Below are positions 51,981-61,717 of a DNA stretch of 64,000 nt, one piece after another. The translations under genes and the position numbers were made by a program. The notes beneath the pieces were generated by a model. It was not told the DNA's origin. It ran no database searches and saw only the letters and a list, made by a program, of their open reading frames with translations. Each line of letters begins with the position of its first letter. Positions within the stretch are counted from its first letter, which is position 1. Source of the DNA: Bog-473 sp963777485 (GTDB lineage Bacteria; Actinomycetota; Acidimicrobiia; Acidimicrobiales; RAAP-2); NCBI GenBank assembly GCA_963777485.1, contig CAVZQP010000001.1, forward strand, positions 1,364,001 to 1,428,000, written 5' to 3'.

Positions 51981-54431
51981 GTGACTGAGGCCGTCGAACG
52001 CCTGCTCAACGAACTGAGTCTCGAGGAAAAGTGCTCGCTGACCGCGGGTGCCAGTCTCTGGTACCTGCCGTCGGTGGAGCGGGTCGGTTTGCCCGCCCTG
52101 AAGGTCTCCGACGGCCCCTCGGGGGTGCGCGGCGACAGCTTCGGCGGTCGGCGGTCGCTTTCGCTGCCGTGCGGGACGGCGATCGGCGCCACCTGGAACC
52201 CCGAGCTCGTCGGCCATCTCGGCGTCGCGCTGGCCGGAGAGGCGCGCTCGAAGGGCGTGCAGGTGCTGCTCGGCCCCACGGTCTGCATCGTGCGGACACC
52301 GTTGGCCGGCCGTACCTTCGAGTCCTTCTCGGAGGACCCGTTGCTCACTGCGCGCTTGACCGTTGCCTACGTGCGCGGCGTGCAGTCGCAGGGCGTTGCC
52401 TGCTGCATCAAGCATTACGCGTGCAACGACCAGGAGCACGAGCGGATGACCATCAGCGCGGAGGTGGACGAGCGCACACTGCGCGAGATCCATCTGCCGG
52501 CGTTCGAGGCCGCCGTGCGGGAAGCCGGGGTATGGGCCCTCATGACCGCCTACAACAAGGTGGACGGTACCTACTGTGGCGAGCAGCCCGAACTGCTCAA
52601 TGGCATCCTGCGGGGCGAGTGGGGCTTCGACGGCGTCACCATGTCCGACTGGTACGGCACCCACTCGACCGCACCGGCGGCGCTTGCCGGCCTCGACCTC
52701 GAGATGCCCGGCCCTCCGTCCTGGCTCGGCCCGAACCTGGCCACGGCAGTGCGCGAGGGCACGGTCGACGAGGCAGTCGTCGACGGGCAGGTGCGCCATT
52801 TGCTCGGCCTCATGGGCCGAGTGGGACTGTTCGACCCACAGGCCGGCGCGTCGGAGGAAGAGAAAGAGGAGGACGATCCCGGACGCCGCGCGTTGGCGCG
52901 GCGCGTGGCAGCAGAGGGAACGGTCCTGCTCCACAATGACGGCCTGCTCCCCCTCGAGCCGGCGTCGGTCGGACGGCTGGCGGTGATCGGACCGAACGCG
53001 CTGCAGATGGCGATGGGCGGAGGGAGCTCCGAGGTCACACCGCACAAGCGGCGCAGCGTCGCCGACGCGCTGGCCGAGAGGCTACCGCAGGCGAACGTCA
53101 CCTATGAAGTGGGCTGCCACATCGAACGTGGCATCCCACCGATCGACGTCCGCTTGCTGACGCCGAGGTCCGGGGGTTCTGACGGGTTCACCGTCGAGTA
53201 CTTCGACGGGCCCGAATTGCCAGAGGAAGGGGCGAGGACACCGGCCGATATCGGCGTGACGCACTCGCCTCGCGCCGTGTGGATCGGCCCGCCCCCCGCA
53301 TTCGTGACGGGGCAGTGGTCGGTCCGGCTGAAGGCGACCTTCACCCCCGATACGTCGGGCCCGTGGCAGTTGGGCCTGGAGTCGGCCGGCCGTTCGGTGT
53401 TGCGGTTGGACGGCGAGATCGTGCTCGACAACAGCGACCCGCAGCGCGGTACGGGTTTCTACGGCGCAGGCAGCGAACCGATCGACGTGCGGTCGGAGCT
53501 CGAGGCCGGGCGGACCTACGCGCTGACGGTCGACCTGTGGCCGCGGTCGCGCACGACCCCGATCATGGGGGCCATCGTGCGGGCCGGTCGTCCCCAGCCC
53601 GACGACGAGTTCGCGCGGGCGGTCGAAGCGGCCGGGGCGGCAGACGTCGCGGTGGTGGTAGTCGGCCTCAACGGCCAATGGGAGTCCGAGGGCTACGACC
53701 GTCCCGACCTGCGGCTGCCCGGCGTCCAACGCGAGCTGGTCGAGGCGGTGCTCGACGTCAACCCGCGCACCGTCGTCGTCGTGAACGCGGGCTCGCCGGT
53801 CGAGATGTCGTGGGCGGATCGGGCGGGTGCGGTGCTCCTGCCCTGGTACGCCGGCGAGGAGGGGGCGGACGCCTTGGCCGACATCGTCGTCGGGCTCACC
53901 GAACCGGGCGGACGTCTGCCCGTCACCGTACCGGCGCGGCTCGAGGACACGCCGACTGCGGGCGCGCCGGAGTGGTACCCGGGCGTCGAGGGCAAGGTCG
54001 CGTACGAGGAGGGTATGTTCGTCGGGTACCGGCATTACGACACCAACGAGATCGAGCCTGCGTTTGCGTTCGGCCACGGCCTGAGTTACGGCGATGTGGT
54101 GTGGGAAGGCGTCGACATTGAAGCGGAGAAGGTGACGGTGCGGCTGTGGAACCGCGGTGATCGGCTTGGTACCGAGGTCGTGCAGGTGTATCGGGGCAAC
54201 CTCGGATCGCAAGTGCCGCGGCCGGCGCGGGAGCTGGTGGGGTTCGTGAAAGTCCGGGTTGAACCCGGCGAGCGGCAACAGGTGGAAGTCGGGCTGGACG
54301 CTGTTGCCTACAGGTATTGGGACGTGGACACGCACGGATGGCGATCCGATCCCGGGAGCTACGAGTTGCTCGTCGGGGCCTCGTCTCGTGACATCCGGGC
54401 GTCGGCCGTCGTCGAGTGGGACGGGCGGTGA
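51981..54431 (+). CDS. Glycoside hydrolase family 3 beta-glucosidase-like enzyme
   Basis: This 816-residue enzyme has the GH3 N-terminal barrel (KVSDGPSGVRG, KHYACNDQEHERM), with the nucleophile Asp in TMSDWYGTHST. Then comes the C-terminal sandwich, interrupted by a PA14 domain (about 395-530) with TVEYFDGPELPE. A fibronectin-like end includes HGLSYGDVVWEGV. No signal peptide is visible, so it is probably cytoplasmic and acts on imported oligosaccharides or glycosides. GTG start at 51981. The stop overlaps the MFS gene by four bases, which suggests that transport and hydrolysis are linked. Confidence 0.93.
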   Translation: MTEAVERLLNELSLEEKCSLTAGASLWYLPSVERVGLPALKVSDGPSGVRGDSFGGRRSLSLPCGTAIGATWNPELVGHLGVALAGEARSKGVQVLLGPTVCIVRTPLAGRTFESFSEDPLLTARLTVAYVRGVQSQGVACCIKHYACNDQEHERMTISAEVDERTLREIHLPAFEAAVREAGVWALMTAYNKVDGTYCGEQPELLNGILRGEWGFDGVTMSDWYGTHSTAPAALAGLDLEMPGPPSWLGPNLATAVREGTVDEAVVDGQVRHLLGLMGRVGLFDPQAGASEEEKEEDDPGRRALARRVAAEGTVLLHNDGLLPLEPASVGRLAVIGPNALQMAMGGGSSEVTPHKRRSVADALAERLPQANVTYEVGCHIERGIPPIDVRLLTPRSGGSDGFTVEYFDGPELPEEGARTPADIGVTHSPRAVWIGPPPAFVTGQWSVRLKATFTPDTSGPWQLGLESAGRSVLRLDGEIVLDNSDPQRGTGFYGAGSEPIDVRSELEAGRTYALTVDLWPRSRTTPIMGAIVRAGRPQPDDEFARAVEAAGAADVAVVVVGLNGQWESEGYDRPDLRLPGVQRELVEAVLDVNPRTVVVVNAGSPVEMSWADRAGAVLLPWYAGEEGADALADIVVGLTEPGGRLPVTVPARLEDTPTAGAPEWYPGVEGKVAYEEGMFVGYRHYDTNEIEPAFAFGHGLSYGDVVWEGVDIEAEKVTVRLWNRGDRLGTEVVQVYRGNLGSQVPRPARELVGFVKVRVEPGERQQVEVGLDAVAYRYWDVDTHGWRSDPGSYELLVGASSRDIRASAVVEWDGR

Positions 54432-55915
54432 CGGCAGAGGAACTGCGCACTTGGACGTGGACATGGGACCGGCTGCTGGTCGAGCCGCGCCGTCCGCAGG
54501 TAATCCGGGAACGCCCGAACGCGCCGTGGTTCGCCGTCGCTGCCGTGTGCGTGGGCGCGTTCATGGGTCAGCTCGACGCCTCCATCGTGACGGTGGCGCT
54601 GCCGACGCTGCAGAAGACGTTCGACGCGTCGGTCGGCGCGGTGACGTGGGTGGGGCTGTCGTACCTGTTGGTGTTGGTGGCGACCGTGACGGCAGTGGGG
54701 CGGTTCGCCGACATGTGGGGGCGGAAGCTGCTCTACGTGTACGGGTTCGTGATCTTCACGGGGGCGTCCGCGCTGTGCGGGCTGGCGCCGGGACTGGGGT
54801 GGCTCTGCGGCTTCCGGGCCCTGCAGGCGGTCGGGGCGGCGATGCTGCAGGCGAATTCGCTCGCGATCATCTTGCTCGTGGTGCCGGCGGCGTCGTTGGG
54901 GCGCGCGATTGGTTTTCAGGGGGCGGCGCAGGCGTTGGGACTCTCGTTGGGCCCGACGATCGGGGGGTTGTTGCTGGCGGCAGGGGGATGGCGGCTCATC
55001 TTCTACGTGAACGTGCCGTTCGGATTGTTCGGTGCGGTCGCGGCGGTGTTGCTCGTGCCACGCTCGCGAGACCTGCTGGCGCGGGTGCGCTTCGACTGGG
55101 CGGGCCTGGGGATCTTCTTCCCCGCGATGGTGGCGCTGCTGTGCGCGATTTCCTTCGGCGCGACCTCGGGATGGGGTTCGCCGCTGATCGTGTCGTCGTT
55201 CGTGGTGGCTGCCGTGCTGTTCATCGTGTTCGTGTGGCACGAGCGGCGCGACAGCCAACCGATGCTCGACCTGGCGTTGTTCCGGAACACGCGGTTTTCG
55301 AGCGGGATCGCGAGCGGGATGGGCTCGTACCTGGTGATGTTCGGCGTCTTGTTGGTGGTGCCCTTCTATTTCGAACGCGCCTTGGGCGTGGGGACGGCCC
55401 GGTCGGGGCTGGAGCTCATGGTCTTTCCCGTCGCGTTCGGCGTGGTGGCGCCGTTTGCAGGCCGGGTGGCGGACCGTATCGGTGCCGCCCGTCCGCTGTG
55501 CGTGGGCGGGATGGCGTTGGTGACCGTGGCGCTGGTGCTGCTCGGCGCACTGCGGCCCTCTACGGGAGGGTTCCTGGTGCTGCTGGCGTGTGTCGGCGTG
55601 GGAATGGGGCTGTTCACTTCGCCCAACAACGCCTCGATCATGGGCGCCGCCCCCGAGCAGCAGGCGGGGATGGCGTCCGGCGTGCTGAACATGACAAGGG
55701 GCCTGGGCACAGCGTTCGGCCTCGCTGTCACCGGGACGATCTTCACGGTGGCGGGAGGCGACATCGTAAAGACCGCGGGCGCCGCGGCGGACGCCGCGCA
55801 CGCGTTCTCCGTGACGGCGTACGTGCTGGCGGGGATTGCGGCGGCCGCCGGCATCGTGGCGGCCGCCCGCTCGACCGGGACGCTGCGGAACGTGCGGCTG
55901 TCGGCGGTGGAATAG
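54428..55915 (+). CDS. MFS transporter, DHA2 (14-TM) type
   Basis: This 495-residue major facilitator has about 14 TM segments. The N-terminal motif FMGQLDASIVTVALPTLQKTF is typical of the EmrB/QacA drug-efflux group, followed by GRFADMWGRKLLYV (motif A). Such exporters use the proton gradient. Coupling to the GH3 gene (GTG at 54428 inside its stop) suggests that it moves a glycoside or its aglycone, either way. A GTG at 54416 would add four residues. No regulator is adjacent. Confidence 0.9.
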   Translation: MTAEELRTWTWTWDRLLVEPRRPQVIRERPNAPWFAVAAVCVGAFMGQLDASIVTVALPTLQKTFDASVGAVTWVGLSYLLVLVATVTAVGRFADMWGRKLLYVYGFVIFTGASALCGLAPGLGWLCGFRALQAVGAAMLQANSLAIILLVVPAASLGRAIGFQGAAQALGLSLGPTIGGLLLAAGGWRLIFYVNVPFGLFGAVAAVLLVPRSRDLLARVRFDWAGLGIFFPAMVALLCAISFGATSGWGSPLIVSSFVVAAVLFIVFVWHERRDSQPMLDLALFRNTRFSSGIASGMGSYLVMFGVLLVVPFYFERALGVGTARSGLELMVFPVAFGVVAPFAGRVADRIGAARPLCVGGMALVTVALVLLGALRPSTGGFLVLLACVGVGMGLFTSPNNASIMGAAPEQQAGMASGVLNMTRGLGTAFGLAVTGTIFTVAGGDIVKTAGAAADAAHAFSVTAYVLAGIAAAAGIVAAARSTGTLRNVRLSAVE

Positions 55916-55990
55916 GCGAAGGCTGAAGTCCGCCGGTTCTGTCTGCCATGATGTCGACGGCGAGGCGGGACCGAACGGAGGCGCTGATCG

Positions 55991-56653
55991 GTGGTCGACG
56001 GCGATACGGCGGGTCCACTGCCCGATCCACCCAAGACAGGCTGGTATCCCGTCCCCAACGAGCCTGGATATCAACGATTCTGGAACGGACAATCGTGGAG
56101 CTCGCAGCGATACTGGGGCCTTGGCGCTCCGGAATACGAGGCAGCGCCGCCTCCCGCTGTCGCATTTGCACAGACCGCAACGTCGCGGGATCCCGGTGTC
56201 CCGTCGGCATACGCTGCGCCGTCGCAAAACGAGTTCGGCTCAGGGCCACCGAGGCGGTTTTACGCCATCACGACGATCGTGGGCGCCCCGATCTTCATCT
56301 GCGTTCTGACAGTGATCGCGCTGGCCGCGATACCGACACGCAGCGGAAGAACCGTCGGCATCATCGCAGCGATCGTCGCAGCCCTCTTGGTGGTGATCTT
56401 CATCCGCAGGCCCTTCGTGGCGACAGCACGGCCGGACGGGTCGATCACGTTCAGGGCTCTTCTCGGCTCCAGACAGACCACCGTGTCGCGCATCTCTCGG
56501 ATCTGGATCAGAACGTCGGGACGCGGATATTCGGTGGTCTTCGAATTCGACGGCACCCGAGCGCTCTTGGCGGACCTCGGTGGTAGCGCGCTCGCGCGTT
56601 ATGTAGTGGAGCGCAACCCGCGAGTTGACGCTCCTGCGAGGTGGCGCCAGTAG
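55991..56653 (+). CDS. DUF2510-like two-TM membrane protein
   Basis: This 220-residue protein has an N-terminal short domain with TGWYPVPNEPGYQRFWNGQSW. This matches the DUF2510 pattern (GWYPDP...RYWDG..W) found in many actinobacterial membrane proteins. A Pro/Ala-rich linker, two TM segments (about 90-140) and a C-terminal PH-like beta region (ITFRALLGSRQTTVSRISRIW) follow. The function of such proteins is unknown. GGAGG lies about nine bases before the GTG at 55991. Confidence 0.78.
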   Translation: MVDGDTAGPLPDPPKTGWYPVPNEPGYQRFWNGQSWSSQRYWGLGAPEYEAAPPPAVAFAQTATSRDPGVPSAYAAPSQNEFGSGPPRRFYAITTIVGAPIFICVLTVIALAAIPTRSGRTVGIIAAIVAALLVVIFIRRPFVATARPDGSITFRALLGSRQTTVSRISRIWIRTSGRGYSVVFEFDGTRALLADLGGSALARYVVERNPRVDAPARWRQ

Positions 56654-56879
56654 AGCGGTGCGGCGGAACATCGAGCGGTGGCCAGGCTCGACCGGGCGCC
56701 GTTCAGCCTCCAGGGAAGCCCGAGGCACCACCAGCTGGGCTGTTATCGGGCCAAGCCGCGGGTCCGAGCCGAAAGGGTACGAGGGCCGAATCGTTCTCCT
56801 GACGAGGAATTTCGACCTCCTAGACTTCGATCGCGCCCCGAGCGGGCCGGGTCGCAGCGGGAGATTTTGGAGGGATCAC

Positions 56880-57710
56880 GTGGCCAGCACCGAGCACGCG
56901 CGGCACCAGGCAATGCGGGTCTGGCAGACGCCGCGCACGTTCTCCAACTGGGCCACGGTGCTCGCCGACATGGCCCGTGAGAAGGTGGGCCGAGGACCCG
57001 AGACGCTGACGTTCAACACCCGGGAGGGCCTGGTCATCCAGTGCCCCAACCGGGCGGGGGCGCGGGTCCCGATCTACGAGATCTTCGCCGAGGACTGCTA
57101 CCACTTCGAGTGGTTCCTCGGGGCACTGGCCGGCCAGCCGCTCCAGGTGCTCGACGTCGGTGGTCAGATCGGCACGTTCGCCTGCCGCCTGGCGCAGCTG
57201 GAGCCGAAGGCAACCATCCGCACCTACGAGCCTTCCCCCACGAGCGCATCGGTCCTGCGCGGCAATGTGGAGCGGAACGGGTTCGGCGACCGCGTCGCCG
57301 TCGTGGAGGAGGCGCTCGCCGCGACCGTCGGGACCGCGGAGCTCGACGACAACGAGGGCGGCAGCGGCACGAACAGCCTCGTCAGCGCGCAGGGCAACAG
57401 TGGGGCCACGATCACTGTCGCCACGACGACCTTCGACGCTGCGGTCGCTGCGTTGCCGGCGCCGCCGAATGTCGTGAAGATCGACTGCGAGGGTGGCGAG
57501 TACGACCTGGTGGCGGCCTCCTCCCCGGAGAACTGGGCGGCCGTCGAGCGCTTGGTCATCGAGTACCACAAGGTCCCCGGCCACTCGTGGGACGAACTGC
57601 GGACGTGGTTCGGCGGTGTCGGATTGTCCGTCCAGCACGAGGAGCCGCTCGGTGAGGATCTCGGCGTCGTGTGGCTGTCACGGGAGCCGCTGGCGCACCT
57701 CGCAGCCTGA
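56880..57710 (+). CDS. FkbM-type SAM-dependent methyltransferase
   Basis: This 276-residue protein has a methyltransferase core with the SAM loop VLDVGGQIGTFACRLAQLEP and the acidic motif IRTYEPSPTSASVLRGNV. The FkbM-family VVKIDCEGGEYDLV and VIEYHKVPGHSWDEL follow. FkbM relatives methylate sugars or polyketides. The GTG at 56880 has a good GGAGGGATC site; the open frame upstream to 56625 has none. The acceptor is unknown. The 226 bases before it (56654-56879) contain no supported gene. Confidence 0.87.
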   Translation: MASTEHARHQAMRVWQTPRTFSNWATVLADMAREKVGRGPETLTFNTREGLVIQCPNRAGARVPIYEIFAEDCYHFEWFLGALAGQPLQVLDVGGQIGTFACRLAQLEPKATIRTYEPSPTSASVLRGNVERNGFGDRVAVVEEALAATVGTAELDDNEGGSGTNSLVSAQGNSGATITVATTTFDAAVAALPAPPNVVKIDCEGGEYDLVAASSPENWAAVERLVIEYHKVPGHSWDELRTWFGGVGLSVQHEEPLGEDLGVVWLSREPLAHLAA

Positions 57711-58132
57711 CGGGCGCTGACGCCGGGCGGTCAGGCAGCGACGCCTGGCTCATCTCCGAGCTCGTCGAGGAGTATTCGAGGGCGTCGACCTCGGTGTCCC
57801 TCACGATCAGCCTGCTCCGGTGGCTCGGGCGCCCGGGCCGCGACCACGAGGACAGGTGGCGGTGGGTCAATCCGGCGCTGGCCGGGATGAACGCCGTACG
57901 GTTCATCAACTCACCGACAATCACCCCGTTGACGTGGGTTTATGAGGACGGCCGGTCTCGCGTTGGCCGCCGTGGCGGCGGAACCTGACACCGGTGTCAG
58001 AGTGCCGACAGGGGTCCAGGCGGTCCGGTGGGTATAGGTCGTCTCGAAAAGTGGCCGGAACGGACCGGCGGGAACCCGAAGGGCTGCCGCCGTGCCGTGT
58101 TATCTAGGTATGCCTGAGTGCGGGGGGCAGAA
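57711..58132. other. 422-base region upstream of the liv-type operon
   Basis: An open frame at 57671-57988 (105 codons) overlaps the methyltransferase end, lacks a binding site and resembles nothing I know. Parts such as ERTGS-poor Trp/Arg stretches could be a decayed gene. Near 58098-58112 the sequence TTATCTAGGTATGCC is the only A+T-rich patch and is probably promoter DNA for the transporter operon. Confidence 0.35.
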
Positions 58133-59749
58133 GTGAGCAAGAAAGCGGCGGGGCTGCTCGGCCTCCTGGTGTTGTCCGTAATCGCGACCTCGTGCGGTGC
58201 CCGGGTCTCCCCGTATCTCGGGGCCTCCGGGGGCGGCACCGAGACGAACGGCATCGCGCAGGCCGCCGGGAGCGCGACGACCGTGCCCTGCGCGACCACA
58301 TCGACGGCGACGACGGCCGCGGCGGCGACCACGACGACGGCAAAGTCGAAGTCGAGCTCGAGCGCTGCTTCGTCCACGACCACGACGACCTCCGCACCGT
58401 GCAACTCCCCCGCCCAGGCGCTCGGCGGCTCCGGGGGGTCGGTGGGCTCGGGAGCCGGGGTCCGGACAGCGAGCGGAGCCGCGGCGGCTGGTGCCGGGGG
58501 GGCGACCAGTCCGCCGGCGTCGTCGGCGACCTCCACCTCGGCCGGGTTCAACTTCTCGCCTGCCGCCGAAGCGGCACTGTGCACCGGCACAGCCGGCAAC
58601 ACGGCCTCGGACACCGGGGTCACGCCGACGTCGATCAGCTTCGGCAACGTGAGCGGAATGACGGGCCCGCTCACGGGGTCGTTCCCACAGGGCCCCCAGG
58701 CCGTACAGGCGCTGTTCGCCGCGGTCGACGCCGCGGGCGGGATCTGCGGGCGCAAGCTCGCACTCGACGTGGAGGACGACGGGCAGAACTCCTCGACCAA
58801 CGCGGCCGACGTCGCCGACCTCAGCCCGAAGGTGATGGCGTTCGTGGGGTCGACCTCGGACGGGGACAACGGGGGCGTGCCCAACATGACCTCGGCCAAC
58901 GTCCCTGACATCGGGTTCGCCATCAACTGCAACCGCTCCGAGTCGCCGACCTACTGGTCGCCTGCCGGCGGCAGCTGCAATCAGACGCCGCCCGGCGGCC
59001 CCTACTACATCTCCGACGGCATCTACCGGCTCGCCAAGGAGTCCGGCTACCTGCCGTCCAAGATGGCGTTCCTTTCTTATTCGATCGCCATCAGCGCGCA
59101 GGCGGCCGAGCAGTTCGAGAAGGTGTACTCCGAAGAGGGCGGCACCGTCTGCTACACCGACTTCTCCGTGTCTCCCGCCTCAGCCTCGCTCGAGAGCGAC
59201 GTGGCGGCGATGCAGCAGCACGGTTGCAACGGTGTCATCGACACCATGGACGTGACCGGCAACGCCAAGATGCTGCAGGCGATGCAGCAACAGCAGTACG
59301 TCCCGGGCTATGTCGCCGCGACGTTCGACGCGTACACACCGGACATGATCCAGGTCGCGGGTGCATCGGCCGCCCAGGGCCTGATCGTCGGGCTCCCGTT
59401 CATCCCCCTGAACGAGAACCAGACGATGGTGCAGATGTACCAGCAGGAGCTCCACACCTACGAGCCCGGCGACTCCCCGAGCGGCTTCGGGTTCCTCGCC
59501 TGGGAAGCGGGGCAGATGCTGATCTACGCCTTGATACAGAGCGGCCACAACCCGACGAGGGCAGCCGTCGTCAAGACGTTCGACTCACTGCAGAACTGGA
59601 ATGGCGGTGGCGCGCTGGGTGGCTACACGCCGAGCGCGCACGGCACGTACAACTGCGACGTGGACGTGCAGATCAAGGGGAACGACTTCGTCCGCAAGGC
59701 ACCGGCCTCCGGGCTCTTCTGCGGCGGGCAGGCAACACAGGCCTCCTGA
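58133..59749 (+). CDS. livK: Branched-chain amino acid-type ABC substrate-binding lipoprotein
   Basis: This 538-residue receptor of a LivKHMGF-type importer has a signal with lipobox (IATSC, Cys21). About 130 residues of Thr/Ser/Ala/Gly low-complexity linker follow, including TTTTAKS. The type I periplasmic-binding fold comes next, with SFGNVSGMTGPLTGSFPQGP, CGRKLALDVEDDGQN, the hinge region and GYVAATFDAYTPDM. The ligand need not be an amino acid; relatives take urea, amides or aromatics. GGGGGG precedes the GTG at 58133 by six bases. It is the first gene of the operon. Confidence 0.9.
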   Translation: MSKKAAGLLGLLVLSVIATSCGARVSPYLGASGGGTETNGIAQAAGSATTVPCATTSTATTAAAATTTTAKSKSSSSAASSTTTTTSAPCNSPAQALGGSGGSVGSGAGVRTASGAAAAGAGGATSPPASSATSTSAGFNFSPAAEAALCTGTAGNTASDTGVTPTSISFGNVSGMTGPLTGSFPQGPQAVQALFAAVDAAGGICGRKLALDVEDDGQNSSTNAADVADLSPKVMAFVGSTSDGDNGGVPNMTSANVPDIGFAINCNRSESPTYWSPAGGSCNQTPPGGPYYISDGIYRLAKESGYLPSKMAFLSYSIAISAQAAEQFEKVYSEEGGTVCYTDFSVSPASASLESDVAAMQQHGCNGVIDTMDVTGNAKMLQAMQQQQYVPGYVAATFDAYTPDMIQVAGASAAQGLIVGLPFIPLNENQTMVQMYQQELHTYEPGDSPSGFGFLAWEAGQMLIYALIQSGHNPTRAAVVKTFDSLQNWNGGGALGGYTPSAHGTYNCDVDVQIKGNDFVRKAPASGLFCGGQATQAS

Positions 59750-61717
59750 ATGAGCGCGTACTGGCCGTTCATCGTCATCGGCATCTTCACCGGAGGCCTC
59801 TACGGGCTGGCCGCCATGGGGATGGTCCTCACCTACAAGACGGTGGGCGTGTTCAACTTCGCCTACGGCGCCATCGCCATGTTCTGCGCCTTCACCTACT
59901 GGCAGCTGCACGACCAATGGGGCATCAGCGCCTGGGTGGCGATGCCCGTCCTGTTCCTGCTGGTCGCGCCGGTGATCGGCGTGATCCTCGAAGGGCTGTT
60001 CCGGCCGCTCAGCGGGGCGGCCATCGAGGTGGTGATCGTCGTGTCACTCGGCGTGCTGGCGGCCCTGAGCGCGGCAGCAGGCCTGATCTGGCCCCAGGAC
60101 GAGCATCTGCAGGCGATCTTCCCCATCTCGACGTTCCGCTTCGGCTCGACGCTGCACGTCGGATACGACCAGCTGGGCACGCTCCTCATCTCCCTGTCGA
60201 TGGCGGCCGTGCTGTGGGGGCTGCTGCGGCACACGCGCTTCGGCACACAGACGCGGGCCGTCGTGGACAACCCCGACCTCTCGGACATGATCGGGGTCCA
60301 CGGCGACAACGTGCGCCGCGTCGCCTGGATCCTCTCGTCGGTCTTCGCAGCCCTGGTCGGCATCCTCATCAGCCCGTCCCAGGGCCTCGACGTCAACCAG
60401 CTGGTGCTGGTGGTGATCTACGCCTTCGCGCCGGCCGTGCTCGGGATCCTCTTCGGTTTGCCGGCGGCCTACCTCGGCGGCCTCGGGCTCGGGATAGCCG
60501 TCAGCCTGATGTCGAAGTGGTCCAACTCGGGGACCGTCTCCAATCTCGAGGCGGCGCTCCCCTATCTGCTGCTCTTCATCCTGCTCGTCGTCTTCGCGAA
60601 ACGCCTGAAGGCGGCGGGATCGGGCGCCGTGGCCCAACGGCTGTCCGCGTTGCGCTCGTCGGAGACCGTGCAGCGGCTGCGGTGGTCCGTGGGATCGTTC
60701 CGTATCGAGCGCGGGCTGGCGGTGGGACTCGGCGGCTTCGTACTGGCCTTGCTGGTGCCGCTGGCGTTCCCCGGCCCCAACCTCGACTTCCTGACTCAGG
60801 GGTTCATCTACGCGGTGATCGCGCTGACGCTGGTGGTGCTCACCGGGTGGGCGGGGCAGATCTCCCTGGCCCAATTCGCCTTCGTCGGCGTCGGCGCCTT
60901 CACGGCCGGGCACCTGGCCGGCGCACACGGGCAACACTTCCTCTTCGCAGTGGTGATGGGCATGCTGTTCGCGGCGCCGCTCGGGATCATCGTCGGCCTG
61001 GTGTCGCTCCGCCTGTCGGGCCTCTATCTCGCTCTGGCCACGTTGGCCTTCGCGTTGGTGATGGACAACGTGGTCTTCAACCGCAGCGACGTGAGCGGCG
61101 GCCAGACGGGGATCACCGTGGCCCGCCCGCACTTTTTCGGGATGTCGTTCACCGGCCGGGCCGCCATGTACGAGCTCGCGGTCGTCGTCTTCGCACTGAT
61201 CGCGATCGTGGCCTACGCCCTGCGCCAAGGCCCCGTGGGGCGGCGGCTGCACATCGTGCGCGACTCGCCCCTGGCGGCGTCGACCCTGGGCGTCAACCTG
61301 ACCGTCACCAAGATCGTCGTCTTCGTCGTGGGCGCCATGGTGGCGGCGCTCGGCGGCTCGCTCTACGGCGCCTGGCAACAGGCGATCACGCCGCAGGACT
61401 TCATGTGGTCGGCGTCGCTCGCACTGCTGCTCGTCGTGGTGCTGGGCGGGCGCTCGCTCATTTCCGGGGCCGTGATCGCGGGGGTCGTCTACGTGATCCC
61501 GCTGCTGCCGCAGATACCGACGAAGATCAAGGAGCTCATTCCGCTCCTGGTGGCGCTGGGCGTGATCGGCCTGGCCCAGGAGCCCGAGGGCACCGTGGCG
61601 CTGGCGCGGCGGCAGACGCGCTACGTCCTGGGTGTCCTGCGCCCGCTGCCCAGACGCACGGCGCCCGAACGCGCGGGCGTCCACACCGGGAAGGTCGTGC
61701 CGGGGCATGTCCGATAG
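59750..61717 (+). CDS. Fused LivH-LivM ABC permease
   Basis: This 655-residue integral membrane protein holds both permease halves. Residues about 1-300 are LivH-like (GGLYGLAAMGMVLTYKTVGVFNF, GLDVNQLVLVVIYAFAPAVLG). Residues about 325-625 are LivM-like (TGWAGQISLAQFAFVGVGAFT, LRLSGLYLALATLAFALVMD). The two are normally separate genes; here one chain with a cytoplasmic linker replaces them. The ATG lies immediately after the livK stop codon, and the end overlaps the ATPase gene by 11 bases. It forms the channel of the importer. Confidence 0.93.
   Translation: MSAYWPFIVIGIFTGGLYGLAAMGMVLTYKTVGVFNFAYGAIAMFCAFTYWQLHDQWGISAWVAMPVLFLLVAPVIGVILEGLFRPLSGAAIEVVIVVSLGVLAALSAAAGLIWPQDEHLQAIFPISTFRFGSTLHVGYDQLGTLLISLSMAAVLWGLLRHTRFGTQTRAVVDNPDLSDMIGVHGDNVRRVAWILSSVFAALVGILISPSQGLDVNQLVLVVIYAFAPAVLGILFGLPAAYLGGLGLGIAVSLMSKWSNSGTVSNLEAALPYLLLFILLVVFAKRLKAAGSGAVAQRLSALRSSETVQRLRWSVGSFRIERGLAVGLGGFVLALLVPLAFPGPNLDFLTQGFIYAVIALTLVVLTGWAGQISLAQFAFVGVGAFTAGHLAGAHGQHFLFAVVMGMLFAAPLGIIVGLVSLRLSGLYLALATLAFALVMDNVVFNRSDVSGGQTGITVARPHFFGMSFTGRAAMYELAVVVFALIAIVAYALRQGPVGRRLHIVRDSPLAASTLGVNLTVTKIVVFVVGAMVAALGGSLYGAWQQAITPQDFMWSASLALLLVVVLGGRSLISGAVIAGVVYVIPLLPQIPTKIKELIPLLVALGVIGLAQEPEGTVALARRQTRYVLGVLRPLPRRTAPERAGVHTGKVVPGHVR

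Noticed and set aside
54359..56227. Very long minus-strand frame opposite the GH3 and MFS genes
   Set aside because: Composition rich in Arg, His and Pro and position opposite clear genes mark it as a high-GC antisense shadow. The same applies to 1400-2377 plus, 30645-31730 plus, 42436-43551 minus, 46116-47447 minus and 60044-62440 minus.
57671..57988. 105-codon plus-strand frame after the methyltransferase
   Set aside because: Overlaps the methyltransferase end, has no ribosome binding site and no recognisable family; could be a gene remnant.
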